Below are positions 15,246 through 24,080 of a stretch of DNA of 64,000 bases, in pieces. The translations under genes and the position numbers were made by a program. Numbering within the stretch: the first letter of the stretch is position 1; the number at the start of each line of letters is the position of its first letter. The stretch is from Rhizosphaericola sp047606825. Its GTDB lineage: Bacteria; Bacteroidota; Bacteroidia; Chitinophagales; Chitinophagaceae. The notes under the pieces are model-generated. The model was not told where the DNA came from. It saw only the letters and a program-made list of their open reading frames with translations, and searched no databases. The stretch lies in contig JASGDY010000007.1 of the NCBI GenBank assembly GCA_047606825.1, positions 1 through 64,000 of the forward strand, written 5' to 3'.

Positions 15246-16646
15246 ATGGCAACCATCAGACGGATAACGATATTATCTTCTTTGTTGCTTCTGTATTTTT
15301 ATGGAAATGCACAGTTTACGGCCGCCAGTTGGAAAGGTAATCTACAAATCAATGGCATCACGGTTCCGTTGATATTCCATATCCACTCCAAGGGGCAGGG
15401 ACTGGGAGCTTCCATGGAAAGTCCAAGCCAAAGTACGACTGCGTTTCCGATAGATTCGGTGTGGACAAACGGCGATTCCATTTTCATGTTACATACACAA
15501 CTGAACATTTTCTACAAAGGGAAATACGTGGAGTTAACGGATTCCATCGTTGGGATATTTACACAAAATGGATTCGACCTGCCGCTCCATTTAGGTACGT
15601 ACAATAGCGATGAGGCAGGTAGTCTTCCTGTTCGTCCGCAGACGCCGTCCTACGACGTGGACTACAATATGGAAGAAGTAGAGATTCCCAACAACGACGC
15701 GCATATCTCGTTGGTCGGGACGTTGACCATGCCGAGAAAGAAAACCAAACCGACCTGCATCGTCCTCGTTTCGGGAAGCGGTCCGCAAAACCGCGACGAG
15801 GAACTACTGGGACATAAGCCGTTTTGGGTATTGGCTGATTTTCTGACCAGAAACGGTTATGCCGTTTTGCGTTATGACGACCGGGGAACCGCAAAATCCA
15901 AAGGAAACTATGAAAATGCGACGATGGATGATTTGTCGAGCGATGCTTATGCGGCCGTACAATATCTCCAGTCCAGGCAGGATATAGGACGCATCGGCAT
16001 GGTGGGACACAGCGAAGGCGGGGGCATCGTCCAGCAAGTGGCGGCGACGCATCCCGTTGACATTGCCTTTATCGTCATGCTTGCCGGACCAGGGCTCCGT
16101 GGCGACAGCATGATGCTCCTACAGAAAAAAACCATGGAACTACAAATGGGCCTCTCACCCGGCATCGTTGCTCTGAACGCGGCATTTATACGACCGGCTT
16201 ACGACACGGCATTACAATATCCTCAATGGTCACACGGCCTACCCAAGATAAAAGACTATTTTTTCCAAGCCTACGAACAACTCCATCCCGACTGGACGGA
16301 CGGGAAAATCGTTGCCGAACTACCGAAAACCACACAGGCTTTCACCCCCGAATTTTATTCTATCCTCCGGTTCGACCCTGCGCAATACCTACCCAAGGTC
16401 ACTTGTCCTCTATTGGCGCTCAACGGCAGCAAAGACGTGCAGGTACTGCCTACCGAAAACCTCTCCACCATACAGTCGCTTACACGGCAGAACAAAAACG
16501 TAACGGCCAAAGAACTTCCAGGTCTCAACCATCTGTTCCAGGAAGCCGATACCGGACTTCCCAACGAATATGGTACAATCACACAGACCTTTTCACCTGT
16601 TGCGATGAACTGCATATTGGAATGGTTGCGGAATGGAGGATTTTAA
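15246..16646 (+). CDS. Secreted alpha/beta hydrolase (serine aminopeptidase-like)
   Basis: The protein has 466 residues with a signal peptide (ITILSSLLLLYFYGNAQ). Residues 20-125 form a beta-rich N-terminal domain typical of Bacteroidota hydrolases (AASWKGNLQINGITVPLIF). The alpha/beta hydrolase core follows: CIVLVSGSGPQNRDEELLGH (oxyanion region), YDDRGTAKSKG, the nucleophile elbow GHSEGGG with Ser256, an acid in LNGSKDVQVLP, and the catalytic His in LPGLNHLFQ. It likely cleaves esters or short peptides in the periplasm; the substrate is not evident. It is monocistronic and ends against a bidirectional terminator shared with rpoB. Confidence 0.88.
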   Translation: MATIRRITILSSLLLLYFYGNAQFTAASWKGNLQINGITVPLIFHIHSKGQGLGASMESPSQSTTAFPIDSVWTNGDSIFMLHTQLNIFYKGKYVELTDSIVGIFTQNGFDLPLHLGTYNSDEAGSLPVRPQTPSYDVDYNMEEVEIPNNDAHISLVGTLTMPRKKTKPTCIVLVSGSGPQNRDEELLGHKPFWVLADFLTRNGYAVLRYDDRGTAKSKGNYENATMDDLSSDAYAAVQYLQSRQDIGRIGMVGHSEGGGIVQQVAATHPVDIAFIVMLAGPGLRGDSMMLLQKKTMELQMGLSPGIVALNAAFIRPAYDTALQYPQWSHGLPKIKDYFFQAYEQLHPDWTDGKIVAELPKTTQAFTPEFYSILRFDPAQYLPKVTCPLLALNGSKDVQVLPTENLSTIQSLTRQNKNVTAKELPGLNHLFQEADTGLPNEYGTITQTFSPVAMNCILEWLRNGGF

Positions 16647-16683
16647 TTCTGAACATACCAAAGATTAGGTACGCTGAACCAAC

Positions 16684-16714
16684 GATTCCTGCCTACGCAG
16701 GAATGACGGTAAGG
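16684..16714. repeat. Palindromic repeat, half copy
   Basis: ATTCCTGC-CTAC-GCAGGAAT is followed by GACGGTAAGGT. The right half matches the longer palindrome at 22911-22948, while the left GTAAG arm is absent. It belongs to the widespread ...GTCATTCC...GGAATGAC... intergenic palindrome type. Confidence 0.55.
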
Positions 16715-16760
16715 TATTCACATTTCTCATCACATAGTTATCCATCGCACCGTATAAAAG

Positions 16761-16797
16761 AATAACAGCCCCGAAAATTCGGGGCTGTTATTTTTAT
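16761..16797. terminator. Bidirectional Rho-independent terminator
   Basis: AATAACAGCCCCGAA and TTCGGGGCTGTT pair around a short AA loop and are followed by TATTTTTATT. On the complement the T-tract is TATT. It lies between the convergent hydrolase gene and rpoB. Confidence 0.9.
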
Positions 16798-16811
16798 TCA
16801 GAAAATATTCC

Positions 16812-19800
16812 TTATTCAAATTTCAGGTCGAGACCCAATCCACGCAACTCGTGCACCAATACGTTGAAGGATTCCGGAACGCCTGGTCTTGGGATGTTTT
16901 CACCTTTGACGATGGCTTCGTAGGTCTTGGCACGACCGACGATATCGTCAGACTTGATGGTCAACAGTTCCTGCAATACATTGGATGCACCATAAGCTTC
17001 CAATGCCCAGACTTCCATTTCCCCGAAACGCTGGCCACCGAACTGTGCCTTACCACCCAGCGGCTGCTGTGTAATCAGGCTGTACGGTCCGATGCTACGT
17101 GCGTGCATCTTGTCGTCCACCATGTGGTGCAGTTTAATCATGTAGATGACACCTACGGTCGCTTTCTGGTGGAAACGCTCGCCAGTCTCGCCGTTGTACA
17201 GATAGGAGTGGCCCATCGTGGGCAAATCAGCTTTGACGCAGTATTCCGCAATTTCATCCGGAGTCGCACCGTCGAATATAGGCGTAGCGAATTTCATGTT
17301 GAGTTTCTTGCCACACCATCCGAGGATGGTTTCGTAAATCTGTCCGATGTTCATACGGGAAGGTACGCCCAGCGGGTTCAATACGATGTCAACCGGTGTG
17401 CCGTCTTCCAGGAACGGCATGTCTTCCTGACGTACAATCTTGGCGACGATACCTTTGTTACCGTGGCGACCAGCCATCTTGTCACCGACTTTCAGCTTAC
17501 GCTTGACGGCGAGATAGACTTTCGCGAGTTTCAATACGCCTGCTGGCAACTCGTCACCGATGGAAATGTTGAATTTTTCACGTTTGTAACGTCCCAATTC
17601 TTCATTGTAACGGATGTTGTAGTTATGCAACAGGATATTGACGTAGTTGTCGGTTTCTTCATCGCCCGTCCAACCAAGTGGATTGACGTTTTGATAATCG
17701 ACCGTACCGAGGTTTTTGTGGTTAAACTTGGAACCTTTGGCAATCAACAGTTCACCGAAGTTGTTGTTGATGCCTTGGGAAGTTTTGTCTTTCAACAAAG
17801 TCTGCAATTTGCTCAGGAGCAATTCGCGGATTTCTTTTACTTTTTCGTCGTGTACTTTTTCAATCTTTTCCAATTGTGCTTTTTCGCGCAATTTTCCATT
17901 CTTGTCTTTTTTCACACGTTGGAAAAGGCTCTTGTTGATGATGATGCCTTCCGTTCCGTTTGGTGCTTTGAGGGAAGCATCTTTGGCGTCACCTGCCTTG
18001 TCGCCGAAGATGGCGCGCAACAGTTTTTCTTCCGGAGTCGGGTCCGATTCGCCTTTTGGCGTAATCTTACCAATCATGATGTCACCTTCCTTGATATGTG
18101 CACCGATGCGGACGATTCCGTTTTCGTCCAGGTCCTTGGTCATTTCTTCGGATACGTTAGGAATATCGGAAGTCAGTTCTTCCTCGCCCAGTTTGGTATC
18201 GCGGACTTCCAGTTCGTATTCTTCGATGTGTACGGACGTAAACAAGTCTTCGCGTACGACTTTTTCGTTGATAACGATGGCATCCTCGAAGTTGTAACCT
18301 TTCCAAGGCATAAACGCAACTTGTAGGTTACGACCCAATGCCAATTCGCCGTCTTTGGTAGCGTAGCCTTCTGTCAGGAACTGGTCTTTGACGACCTTTT
18401 GTCCTTTGACAACGGCCGGGCGCAACGTGATGGCGGTAGCGGAGTTGGTCTTGACGTATTTGGTTAATCTATATTTTTTCAAATCGTCCTCGAAGCTGAT
18501 TAGACGGTCGAGGTCGTTGCGATCATAGCGGACATGGATTTCATTGGCATCCACGTATTCTACGACACCGTTGCCTTCTGCAACGATCTGGATACGGGAA
18601 TCACGGGCAGCTTTGGCTTCCAGACCTGTACCGACGATAGGCGCCTGCGGCAACAACAAAGGCACGGCCTGACGTTGCATGTTGGAACCCATCAGCGCAC
18701 GGTTGGCGTCATCATGCTCGATGAAAGGAATCATGGAAGCGGACACACCCACAATCTGGTTGGGCGCAACGTCCATGTATTCCACTTCGCTCTTGTCGAG
18801 AACCGGGAAATCACCTGTTTCGCGACTGATGATACGCTCTTCGAGGAAGTGTCCTTTGGCATCAATCGGAGCATTGTTCTGCGCGATTTTTGCCTGGTCT
18901 TCTTCTTCTGCACTGAGGTAAGTGATTTCTTTCAGATCCACCTGTCCGTCCTTCACCTTGTGGTATGGGGTTTCGATGAAGCCCATATCATTGATTTTGG
19001 CGTGGACGCACAATGTCGAAATCAAACCAATGTTAGGACCTTCCGGTGTTTCAATCGTACAGAGACGACCGTAGTGCGAATAGTGTACGTCACGCACCTC
19101 AAAGCCTGCACGTTCACGGCTCAGACCGCCGGGCCCTAGTGCGGAAATACGACGCTTGTGCGTGATTTCGGACAAGGGATTGGTCTGGTCGAGGAACTGC
19201 GACAATTGGGATGTGCCAAAGAAAGAGTTGATGACAGAAGACAATGTGCGGGCGTTGATCAAGTCAACAGGCGTAAAGACTTCGTTGTCACGGACGTTCA
19301 TCCTTTCGCGGATGGTACGTGCCATACGCGCCAAACCGACACCGAACTGCGCATAAAGCTGTTCGCCTACGGTACGCACGCGACGGTTGCTCAAGTGGTC
19401 GATATCGTCGATTTCGGCTTTACCGTTGGTCAGGCGTACAAGATATTTGATGATGGAGATGATGTCGGTCTTGGTCAATACTTTGACTTCGGGACTGATT
19501 TCAACACCCAGTTTGCGGTTGATTTTGTAACGGCCAACCTCGCCCAGATCATAACGCTTGTCGCTGAAGAATAATTTATCTATAATGCCTCTCGCCGTTT
19601 CGTTGTCGGGAGCATCCGCACCGCGCAACTGGCGATAGATGTGCTGTACCGCTTCCAACTCACTGTTGGAGGTATCTTTGTTCAATGTGTTGTAGATGAT
19701 AGCGTAGTCGCCGCCCACATCTTCGCGTTGGATAAATACGCTCTTCACATCCAGTTCAGAGATGATGTCGATGGCTTCCTCGTCGATGACGGTGTCGCGT

Positions 19801-20615
19801 TCCAGTACGACTTCGTTACGTTCGATGGAGACGACTTCACCGGTATCTTCGTCCACGAAATCTTCTACCCAGGTACGCAGTACGCGGGCAGCAAGTTTCT
19901 GACCGATATAGCCTTCCAAAGATTTCTTGTCGGTGGCAACTTCGGTCGCCATGCCAAACAGTTCAAGAATGTCTTTGTCGGTTTCAAATCCGATGGAACG
20001 CAGCAGTGTCGTTACCGGGAATTTTTTCTTACGGTCGATATAGGCATACATGACATTGTTGATGTCCGTAGCGAACTCCATCCACGCACCCTTGAAAGGA
20101 ATGACGCGGGCAGAATAGATTTTGGTACCGTTGGGGTGTACGGACTGACCGAAGAACACACCGGGTGAACGGTGCAACTGCGATACGACCACACGTTCCG
20201 CACCGTTGACGACAAATGTGCCGCGCGGTGTCATATAAGGTATGTTACCCAAGAATACGTCCTGGACAATCGTCTGGAAATCAACGTGTTCCTCATCGTT
20301 ACAGCTCAAGCGGAGCTTGGCTTTCAGAGGAACGGCGTAGGTCAATCCTCGTTCCATACACTCTTCGATGGTGTAGCGGGGCGGGTCGATAAAATAATCC
20401 AGAAACTCCAGCACAAAAATATTACGGGTGTCCGTAATAGGGAAATTCTCCTTGAACACACGGAACAGACCTTCGTTGTTACGTTTGTCGGGAGTGGTTT
20501 CTAACTGGAAAAATTCGTGGAAAGATTCTAACTGAATGTCTAATAAATCAGGAGTTTCAGCAAGGTTTTTCGACTTAGCGAAGCTGAACCTCTTTTGAAC
20601 TTGTGTTGATGACAT
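16812..20615 (-). CDS. rpoB: DNA-directed RNA polymerase subunit beta
   Basis: The protein has 1267 residues, full length for Bacteroidota. It forms the catalytic core with beta' and binds rifampicin. The rifampicin cluster is intact and wild-type-like: FFGTSQLSQFLDQTNPLSE, then THKRRISALGPGGLSRERAG. The active-site region GRHGNKGIVAK and the C-terminal ESFNVLVHELRGLGLDLKFE are present. The usual neighbours are absent: no rplKAJL upstream and no rpoC downstream, where a terminator and a convergent gene occur instead. The gene is thus transcribed alone from its own promoter, with a Bacteroidota -7 box 32 bases before the ATG. Confidence 0.97.
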   Translation of the reverse strand: MSSTQVQKRFSFAKSKNLAETPDLLDIQLESFHEFFQLETTPDKRNNEGLFRVFKENFPITDTRNIFVLEFLDYFIDPPRYTIEECMERGLTYAVPLKAKLRLSCNDEEHVDFQTIVQDVFLGNIPYMTPRGTFVVNGAERVVVSQLHRSPGVFFGQSVHPNGTKIYSARVIPFKGAWMEFATDINNVMYAYIDRKKKFPVTTLLRSIGFETDKDILELFGMATEVATDKKSLEGYIGQKLAARVLRTWVEDFVDEDTGEVVSIERNEVVLERDTVIDEEAIDIISELDVKSVFIQREDVGGDYAIIYNTLNKDTSNSELEAVQHIYRQLRGADAPDNETARGIIDKLFFSDKRYDLGEVGRYKINRKLGVEISPEVKVLTKTDIISIIKYLVRLTNGKAEIDDIDHLSNRRVRTVGEQLYAQFGVGLARMARTIRERMNVRDNEVFTPVDLINARTLSSVINSFFGTSQLSQFLDQTNPLSEITHKRRISALGPGGLSRERAGFEVRDVHYSHYGRLCTIETPEGPNIGLISTLCVHAKINDMGFIETPYHKVKDGQVDLKEITYLSAEEEDQAKIAQNNAPIDAKGHFLEERIISRETGDFPVLDKSEVEYMDVAPNQIVGVSASMIPFIEHDDANRALMGSNMQRQAVPLLLPQAPIVGTGLEAKAARDSRIQIVAEGNGVVEYVDANEIHVRYDRNDLDRLISFEDDLKKYRLTKYVKTNSATAITLRPAVVKGQKVVKDQFLTEGYATKDGELALGRNLQVAFMPWKGYNFEDAIVINEKVVREDLFTSVHIEEYELEVRDTKLGEEELTSDIPNVSEEMTKDLDENGIVRIGAHIKEGDIMIGKITPKGESDPTPEEKLLRAIFGDKAGDAKDASLKAPNGTEGIIINKSLFQRVKKDKNGKLREKAQLEKIEKVHDEKVKEIRELLLSKLQTLLKDKTSQGINNNFGELLIAKGSKFNHKNLGTVDYQNVNPLGWTGDEETDNYVNILLHNYNIRYNEELGRYKREKFNISIGDELPAGVLKLAKVYLAVKRKLKVGDKMAGRHGNKGIVAKIVRQEDMPFLEDGTPVDIVLNPLGVPSRMNIGQIYETILGWCGKKLNMKFATPIFDGATPDEIAEYCVKADLPTMGHSYLYNGETGERFHQKATVGVIYMIKLHHMVDDKMHARSIGPYSLITQQPLGGKAQFGGQRFGEMEVWALEAYGASNVLQELLTIKSDDIVGRAKTYEAIVKGENIPRPGVPESFNVLVHELRGLGLDLKFE

Positions 20616-20646
20616 ATCTTGAATTAACCGGTTTTACGTAAAAATA

Positions 20647-20654
20647 CAAACTTA
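20647..20654 (-). promoter_or_regulatory. Predicted rpoB promoter -7 box
   Basis: On the minus strand the sequence is TAAGTTTG, a perfect TAnnTTTG box of the Bacteroidota primary sigma factor, 32 bases before the rpoB ATG. No TTTG is present at the expected -33 spacing. The remaining 20655-20877 has nothing recognisable, and no ribosomal protein gene lies upstream. Confidence 0.5.
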
Positions 20655-20877
20655 GGGGAAGGCGTTTCCGCGTTCCAGTGCACTGATTTTCAATGGTTCC
20701 AGTCATACAAATTGGCCATTTCTGACTGAATATTGCTAATTAGCCCAAAATAAGGGAGAGCAAAATTAAGGGTTATTATTGGAACGGCAAAAGATTTTAT
20801 TTGGGAGGAAAACCAAAGCTAAACGCTCAATTCCTAATACTGAAGACTGTGTCAGTAGAATGCGTAGCACAACATCG

Positions 20878-21885
20878 TCATTTACTTTGTTTATGCAGGT
20901 CAATTATTAGGGTAGGCAATATTTTTTCATATTCTTTAACGTCCCATGTACCATGCATTTTGTTCATATATTCTTCCATTGAGTATAAACCGACCTTAAA
21001 TCTTCTTAAATTGATATTGCCAGGGTCTTCCATAGGATATGGATAAAGTGCTTTGCCTTGTGCATTGGCTTTGACTTGTGAGCCGTAAATTTGAAGCTTA
21101 TGCTGCCGCCACAGGATTCTGTCTTTTAGATAGGCCAAATCTGAAGGCTGGACAAAACCTTTTTGTGTAGCAATTTCCATTGCTGAAAAATACTTTTCTT
21201 GGACTGGCAAAGGTGCGTGTTGTATTACCAAGTAGATTGTCTGTTCTGCGTTTTCACCTATTATCTCAATTGGAGGCCAACCCTTGTCTAATATTGAGGT
21301 AAGCCTGTTAAGATTTAAACTGTCTTTAAACAATATGTCTTTCACTAATCTTTGCGCCTGTTCTGATTTTGCGCCATATTTTTTTATTGTGTCCATATAT
21401 TGAAACCTTGGTTTTTGGTCGGCTTCCCTGATGGATAGAAATTCTGTTAACAAAGAAGAATCGAGCTTTTGTGTTTTCAAGGCAATACTTGCATTTATAG
21501 CCTTATCGTATTTTTCCCATCTTGAATCTGACCGTAAGTTTTCTAGGTCACTATCAGTATATATGGATTCTAGGTAGTTAAATTTTTTTTCTTTCAATAG
21601 TTCAGACAATAAATGAAATGCCTTGTCTAGTTGGTTAGTCAAAGAATATTCACAAAGCATGTCATATGGGATGATATAAAATCTAGGAGCTTTACGTAAC
21701 TGATTAATTGATAGCAGCCAATTGTATTGTCTTTCTTTAAGTTTTAATGACGCTTCATAATTTTTAACTTTGTATAAACTGTCGGAAATATGTATATCTG
21801 CATAAAAGCTATTTACTTCTTCTAACGTCTGACCGTTAGCATATAAACCGATTAATATCAATAATAGGGAAATCGACTTTTTCAT
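20878..21885 (-). CDS. Exported DUF6624-type protein
   Basis: The protein has 335 residues with a signal peptide (MKKSISLLLILIGLYANGQ). Residues 25-165 are helical and repeat-like (NQLDKAFHLLSELLKEKKFN). Residues 170-330 carry the DUF6624 hallmarks: GWPPIEIIGENAEQTIYLVI (usually GWP..e.iG..A....w.ivQHad), QHAPLPVQEKYFSAM, DLAYLKDRILW, QIYGSQ, LYPYPMEDPGNINLRR and VGLYSMEEY. Molecular function is unknown. The gene is noticeably more AT-rich than rpoB and the following genes, so it may be an acquired accessory gene. A 178-base gap separates it from the divergent MBL gene. Confidence 0.75.
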   Translation of the reverse strand: MKKSISLLLILIGLYANGQTLEEVNSFYADIHISDSLYKVKNYEASLKLKERQYNWLLSINQLRKAPRFYIIPYDMLCEYSLTNQLDKAFHLLSELLKEKKFNYLESIYTDSDLENLRSDSRWEKYDKAINASIALKTQKLDSSLLTEFLSIREADQKPRFQYMDTIKKYGAKSEQAQRLVKDILFKDSLNLNRLTSILDKGWPPIEIIGENAEQTIYLVIQHAPLPVQEKYFSAMEIATQKGFVQPSDLAYLKDRILWRQHKLQIYGSQVKANAQGKALYPYPMEDPGNINLRRFKVGLYSMEEYMNKMHGTWDVKEYEKILPTLIIDLHKQSK

Positions 21886-22063
21886 ATTGTCCTTTGTTAT
21901 GCTTGTCTAAACAACACTACGATAATGAAGTAAGCAAAAAGTTGGAATTTATTCCAATTTTTTCTTGGAATGGACGAATTGGAAATCGATGCCTTTGTCA
22001 ATCGCCGCAAAGCAGAGCAAACTAAAACTTGTTCATTAAAAGGGATATTGTAAGTTTGTCCTT

Positions 22064-22840
22064 GTGAATAATCCGGCGTTGAAAATTACTTTTTTGGGTA
22101 CGGGCACGAGCAGCGGCGTACCGATTATCGGGTGCCACTGTCCAGTGTGCACGTCCACGAATCCCAAGGACAAACGTCTCCGTTCCAGCATACTGGTAGA
22201 GTCCGCAACGACCAAAGTGGTCATCGACACGGGGCCGGATTTCCGCCAACAGATGTTGACTGTCGGCAACGAACACCTTGACGCCGTCGTGTACACACAT
22301 GCGCACATGGACCATATCATCGGAATGGACGAGGTGCGCCCTTACAATTACAACCAAAAGAAGCCGATGCCCGTATATGCCAGCGAGCCGACGCAGGAAG
22401 CGTTGAAACGCATCTTTTATTATGCTTTCCAGGAAAAAAGATATCCGGGGATTCCACAGATAGAGCTCAACACGATTGACAAAACACCTTTTACGATAGG
22501 CGATATTACGTTTGAGCCGATACATGTCTGGCATTACAAGCTGCCCGTACTGGGTTTTCGTATGGGGCGTTTTACCTATATCACGGATGCCAACGGTATC
22601 GACGCCGACCAGTTGGCGCTGGTGAGGGGTTCGGACGTGTTGGTGCTGGACGCGTTGGGCAAAATTAAGCACATTTCGCACTATTCGCTTGCCGAGGCGA
22701 TAGAAGTGGTACGCGCGCTGCAAATCCCGGCCGTCTATTTTACACATATCGGCCACAGCATGGGACTGTACGATGTTGTGGAAAGGGAACTGCCCGCAGG
22801 GATGCATCTTTCGTATGACGGATTGGTGCTGGAGGTCTGA
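22064..22840 (+). CDS. MBL-fold metallo-hydrolase (PhnP-like phosphodiesterase family)
   Basis: The protein has 258 residues from GTG 22064; no ATG gives the conserved ITFLGTGTSSGVP start, so GTG or the TTG five codons later is required. The metal-ligand motif is THAHMDH (His79, His81, Asp83, His84), and further ligands are DTGPDF, ITDANGID and YFTHIGHSMGLY. GCHCPVCTSTNPKD is the Cys pair seen in PhnP-like enzymes (MBL hydrolases next to RNase Z). It probably hydrolyses a cyclic phosphodiester or similar small molecule in the cytosol. Context gives no pathway. Confidence 0.85.
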   Translation: MNNPALKITFLGTGTSSGVPIIGCHCPVCTSTNPKDKRLRSSILVESATTKVVIDTGPDFRQQMLTVGNEHLDAVVYTHAHMDHIIGMDEVRPYNYNQKKPMPVYASEPTQEALKRIFYYAFQEKRYPGIPQIELNTIDKTPFTIGDITFEPIHVWHYKLPVLGFRMGRFTYITDANGIDADQLALVRGSDVLVLDALGKIKHISHYSLAEAIEVVRALQIPAVYFTHIGHSMGLYDVVERELPAGMHLSYDGLVLEV

Positions 22841-22910
22841 AGAAGTTTCAGGTTATACTTTAACGCAGGATAAAATCGGACATTGAAAAACTTAACTAAG
22901 CAATGAAAAA

Positions 22911-22948
22911 CTTACCGTCATTCCTGTCTCCGCGGGAATGACGGTAAG
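22911..22948. repeat. Perfect 14-bp palindrome (REP-like)
   Basis: CTTACCGTCATTCC at 22911-22924 and GGAATGACGGTAAG at 22935-22948 flank a 10-base loop. It lies 70 bases after the MBL hydrolase stop and may double as its terminator or mRNA end. A half copy lies at 16684. Confidence 0.7.
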
Positions 22949-23074
22949 GTGCGCCCACCTTCTTCTTCAATGCACATTTTACCCTGTGGAAGATATCTGA
23001 CCGTTTTTTATTTCCTATTTTTCCCTTTTTTCTTCGCAATACCGTATCTTTGAGGACAGTTGATTGGCTATGCG

Positions 23075-24001
23075 ATGGAAAAAAAAGATGTAAAAAATTG
23101 GCTCTCCTTTTCCAAAAGAGAAAGAAACGCGCTGATAATGCTTATCCTCCTTATCGGTCTGTTTTTTCTTGTGCCTTATCTTTTCCCAAAAAAAGAAATC
23201 CCCAAAAACGTTGACGGCAAGACAAGCAGTATTTCCCCCGAAATAGTGGACACGGACGCCGTCCAGTTATTTCCCTTTGACCCCAATACCATTGGGTTTG
23301 ACGGTTGGAAAAAGCTAGGGCTGCGCGACAAGACCATCCAGACCATCATCCATTACCGCGAAAAGGGTGGACGTTTCCGTGTGCCGGAGGATATCCGAAA
23401 GATTTACGGTTTGCATAATGACGAGGCGGAGCGGCTGATACCCTATATCCATATTGATGCGTCAAAGCAACCCATCGTCACTTATACCAGCAGTAAGAGC
23501 AGCAAGAACCAATATAGTTTCCCGTTGGAAATCAACAAAGCCGGAGCCGACCACTGGGCTGCCTTGCCGGGAATCTCACCTGCGCTCGCACAGCGTATCG
23601 TCCATTACCGCGATGCGATGCACGGATTCAAAAGTATCGACCAGGTCGGCAAAACGTATGGACTTTCACCCGATGTTTTCAACCAAATAAAACCTTTGCT
23701 ACGGTTGATAAAAGACGAAGCAGAAGATACCGCACCGCCTGTCGCCTATAGCGTTCTAACGGAAAAACAGGCCGTGGCCGAAATCCCGGAACGGCTGACC
23801 AAAGTGGAGAAAATCAACATCAATACCGCGTCCGAACAGGAAATCCTTGCCCAGAAACGTATTCCCAAAAGCGTCGCGAAAGCCATCGTTATCTACCGCG
23901 AGCAGCATGGCAATTACCAGCAAGTCGCCGACATCAAAAAAATCGTTTTTGTCAATGAAGAACTATACGAGCGCGTCGCGCCTTTTTTGGTGGTGGAGTG
24001 A
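23075..24001 (+). CDS. Membrane-anchored helix-hairpin-helix protein (ComEA-like)
   Basis: The protein has 308 residues from ATG 23075; an in-frame TTG at 23060 is a weaker alternative. One membrane helix lies at about 20-38 (ALIMLILLIGLFFLVPYLF). Three HhH-type units follow: residues about 70-120 (GWKKLGLRDKTIQTIIHYR), 150-205 (INKAGADHWAALPGISPAL) and 255-305 (INTASEQEILAQKRIPKSVA). This resembles the ComEA DNA-binding repeat, which binds duplex DNA non-specifically during DNA uptake, although here it is triplicated. TATCTTTG at 23045-23052 is a good TAnnTTTG promoter box. A role in DNA handling at the membrane is inferred. Confidence 0.82.
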   Translation: MEKKDVKNWLSFSKRERNALIMLILLIGLFFLVPYLFPKKEIPKNVDGKTSSISPEIVDTDAVQLFPFDPNTIGFDGWKKLGLRDKTIQTIIHYREKGGRFRVPEDIRKIYGLHNDEAERLIPYIHIDASKQPIVTYTSSKSSKNQYSFPLEINKAGADHWAALPGISPALAQRIVHYRDAMHGFKSIDQVGKTYGLSPDVFNQIKPLLRLIKDEAEDTAPPVAYSVLTEKQAVAEIPERLTKVEKININTASEQEILAQKRIPKSVAKAIVIYREQHGNYQQVADIKKIVFVNEELYERVAPFLVVE

Positions 24002-24080
24002 TTGGTATGTAAAGCTTTCTTGCATTAGGCACCCAACGTTGGGCATTGGACATTTTTACTTTTACATTAAAAAATATTGC

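Noticed and set aside
16851..18326. A 491-codon open frame antisense to rpoB
   Set aside because: It mirrors codon bias of the highly conserved rpoB; the translation is low-complexity (F, V, D rich) and has no family signature.
21971..22054. A 27-codon frame (MDELEIDAFVNRRKAEQTKT...) before the MBL hydrolase gene
   Set aside because: Too short, no signature and no coupling to the next gene; could be a relic but unsupported.
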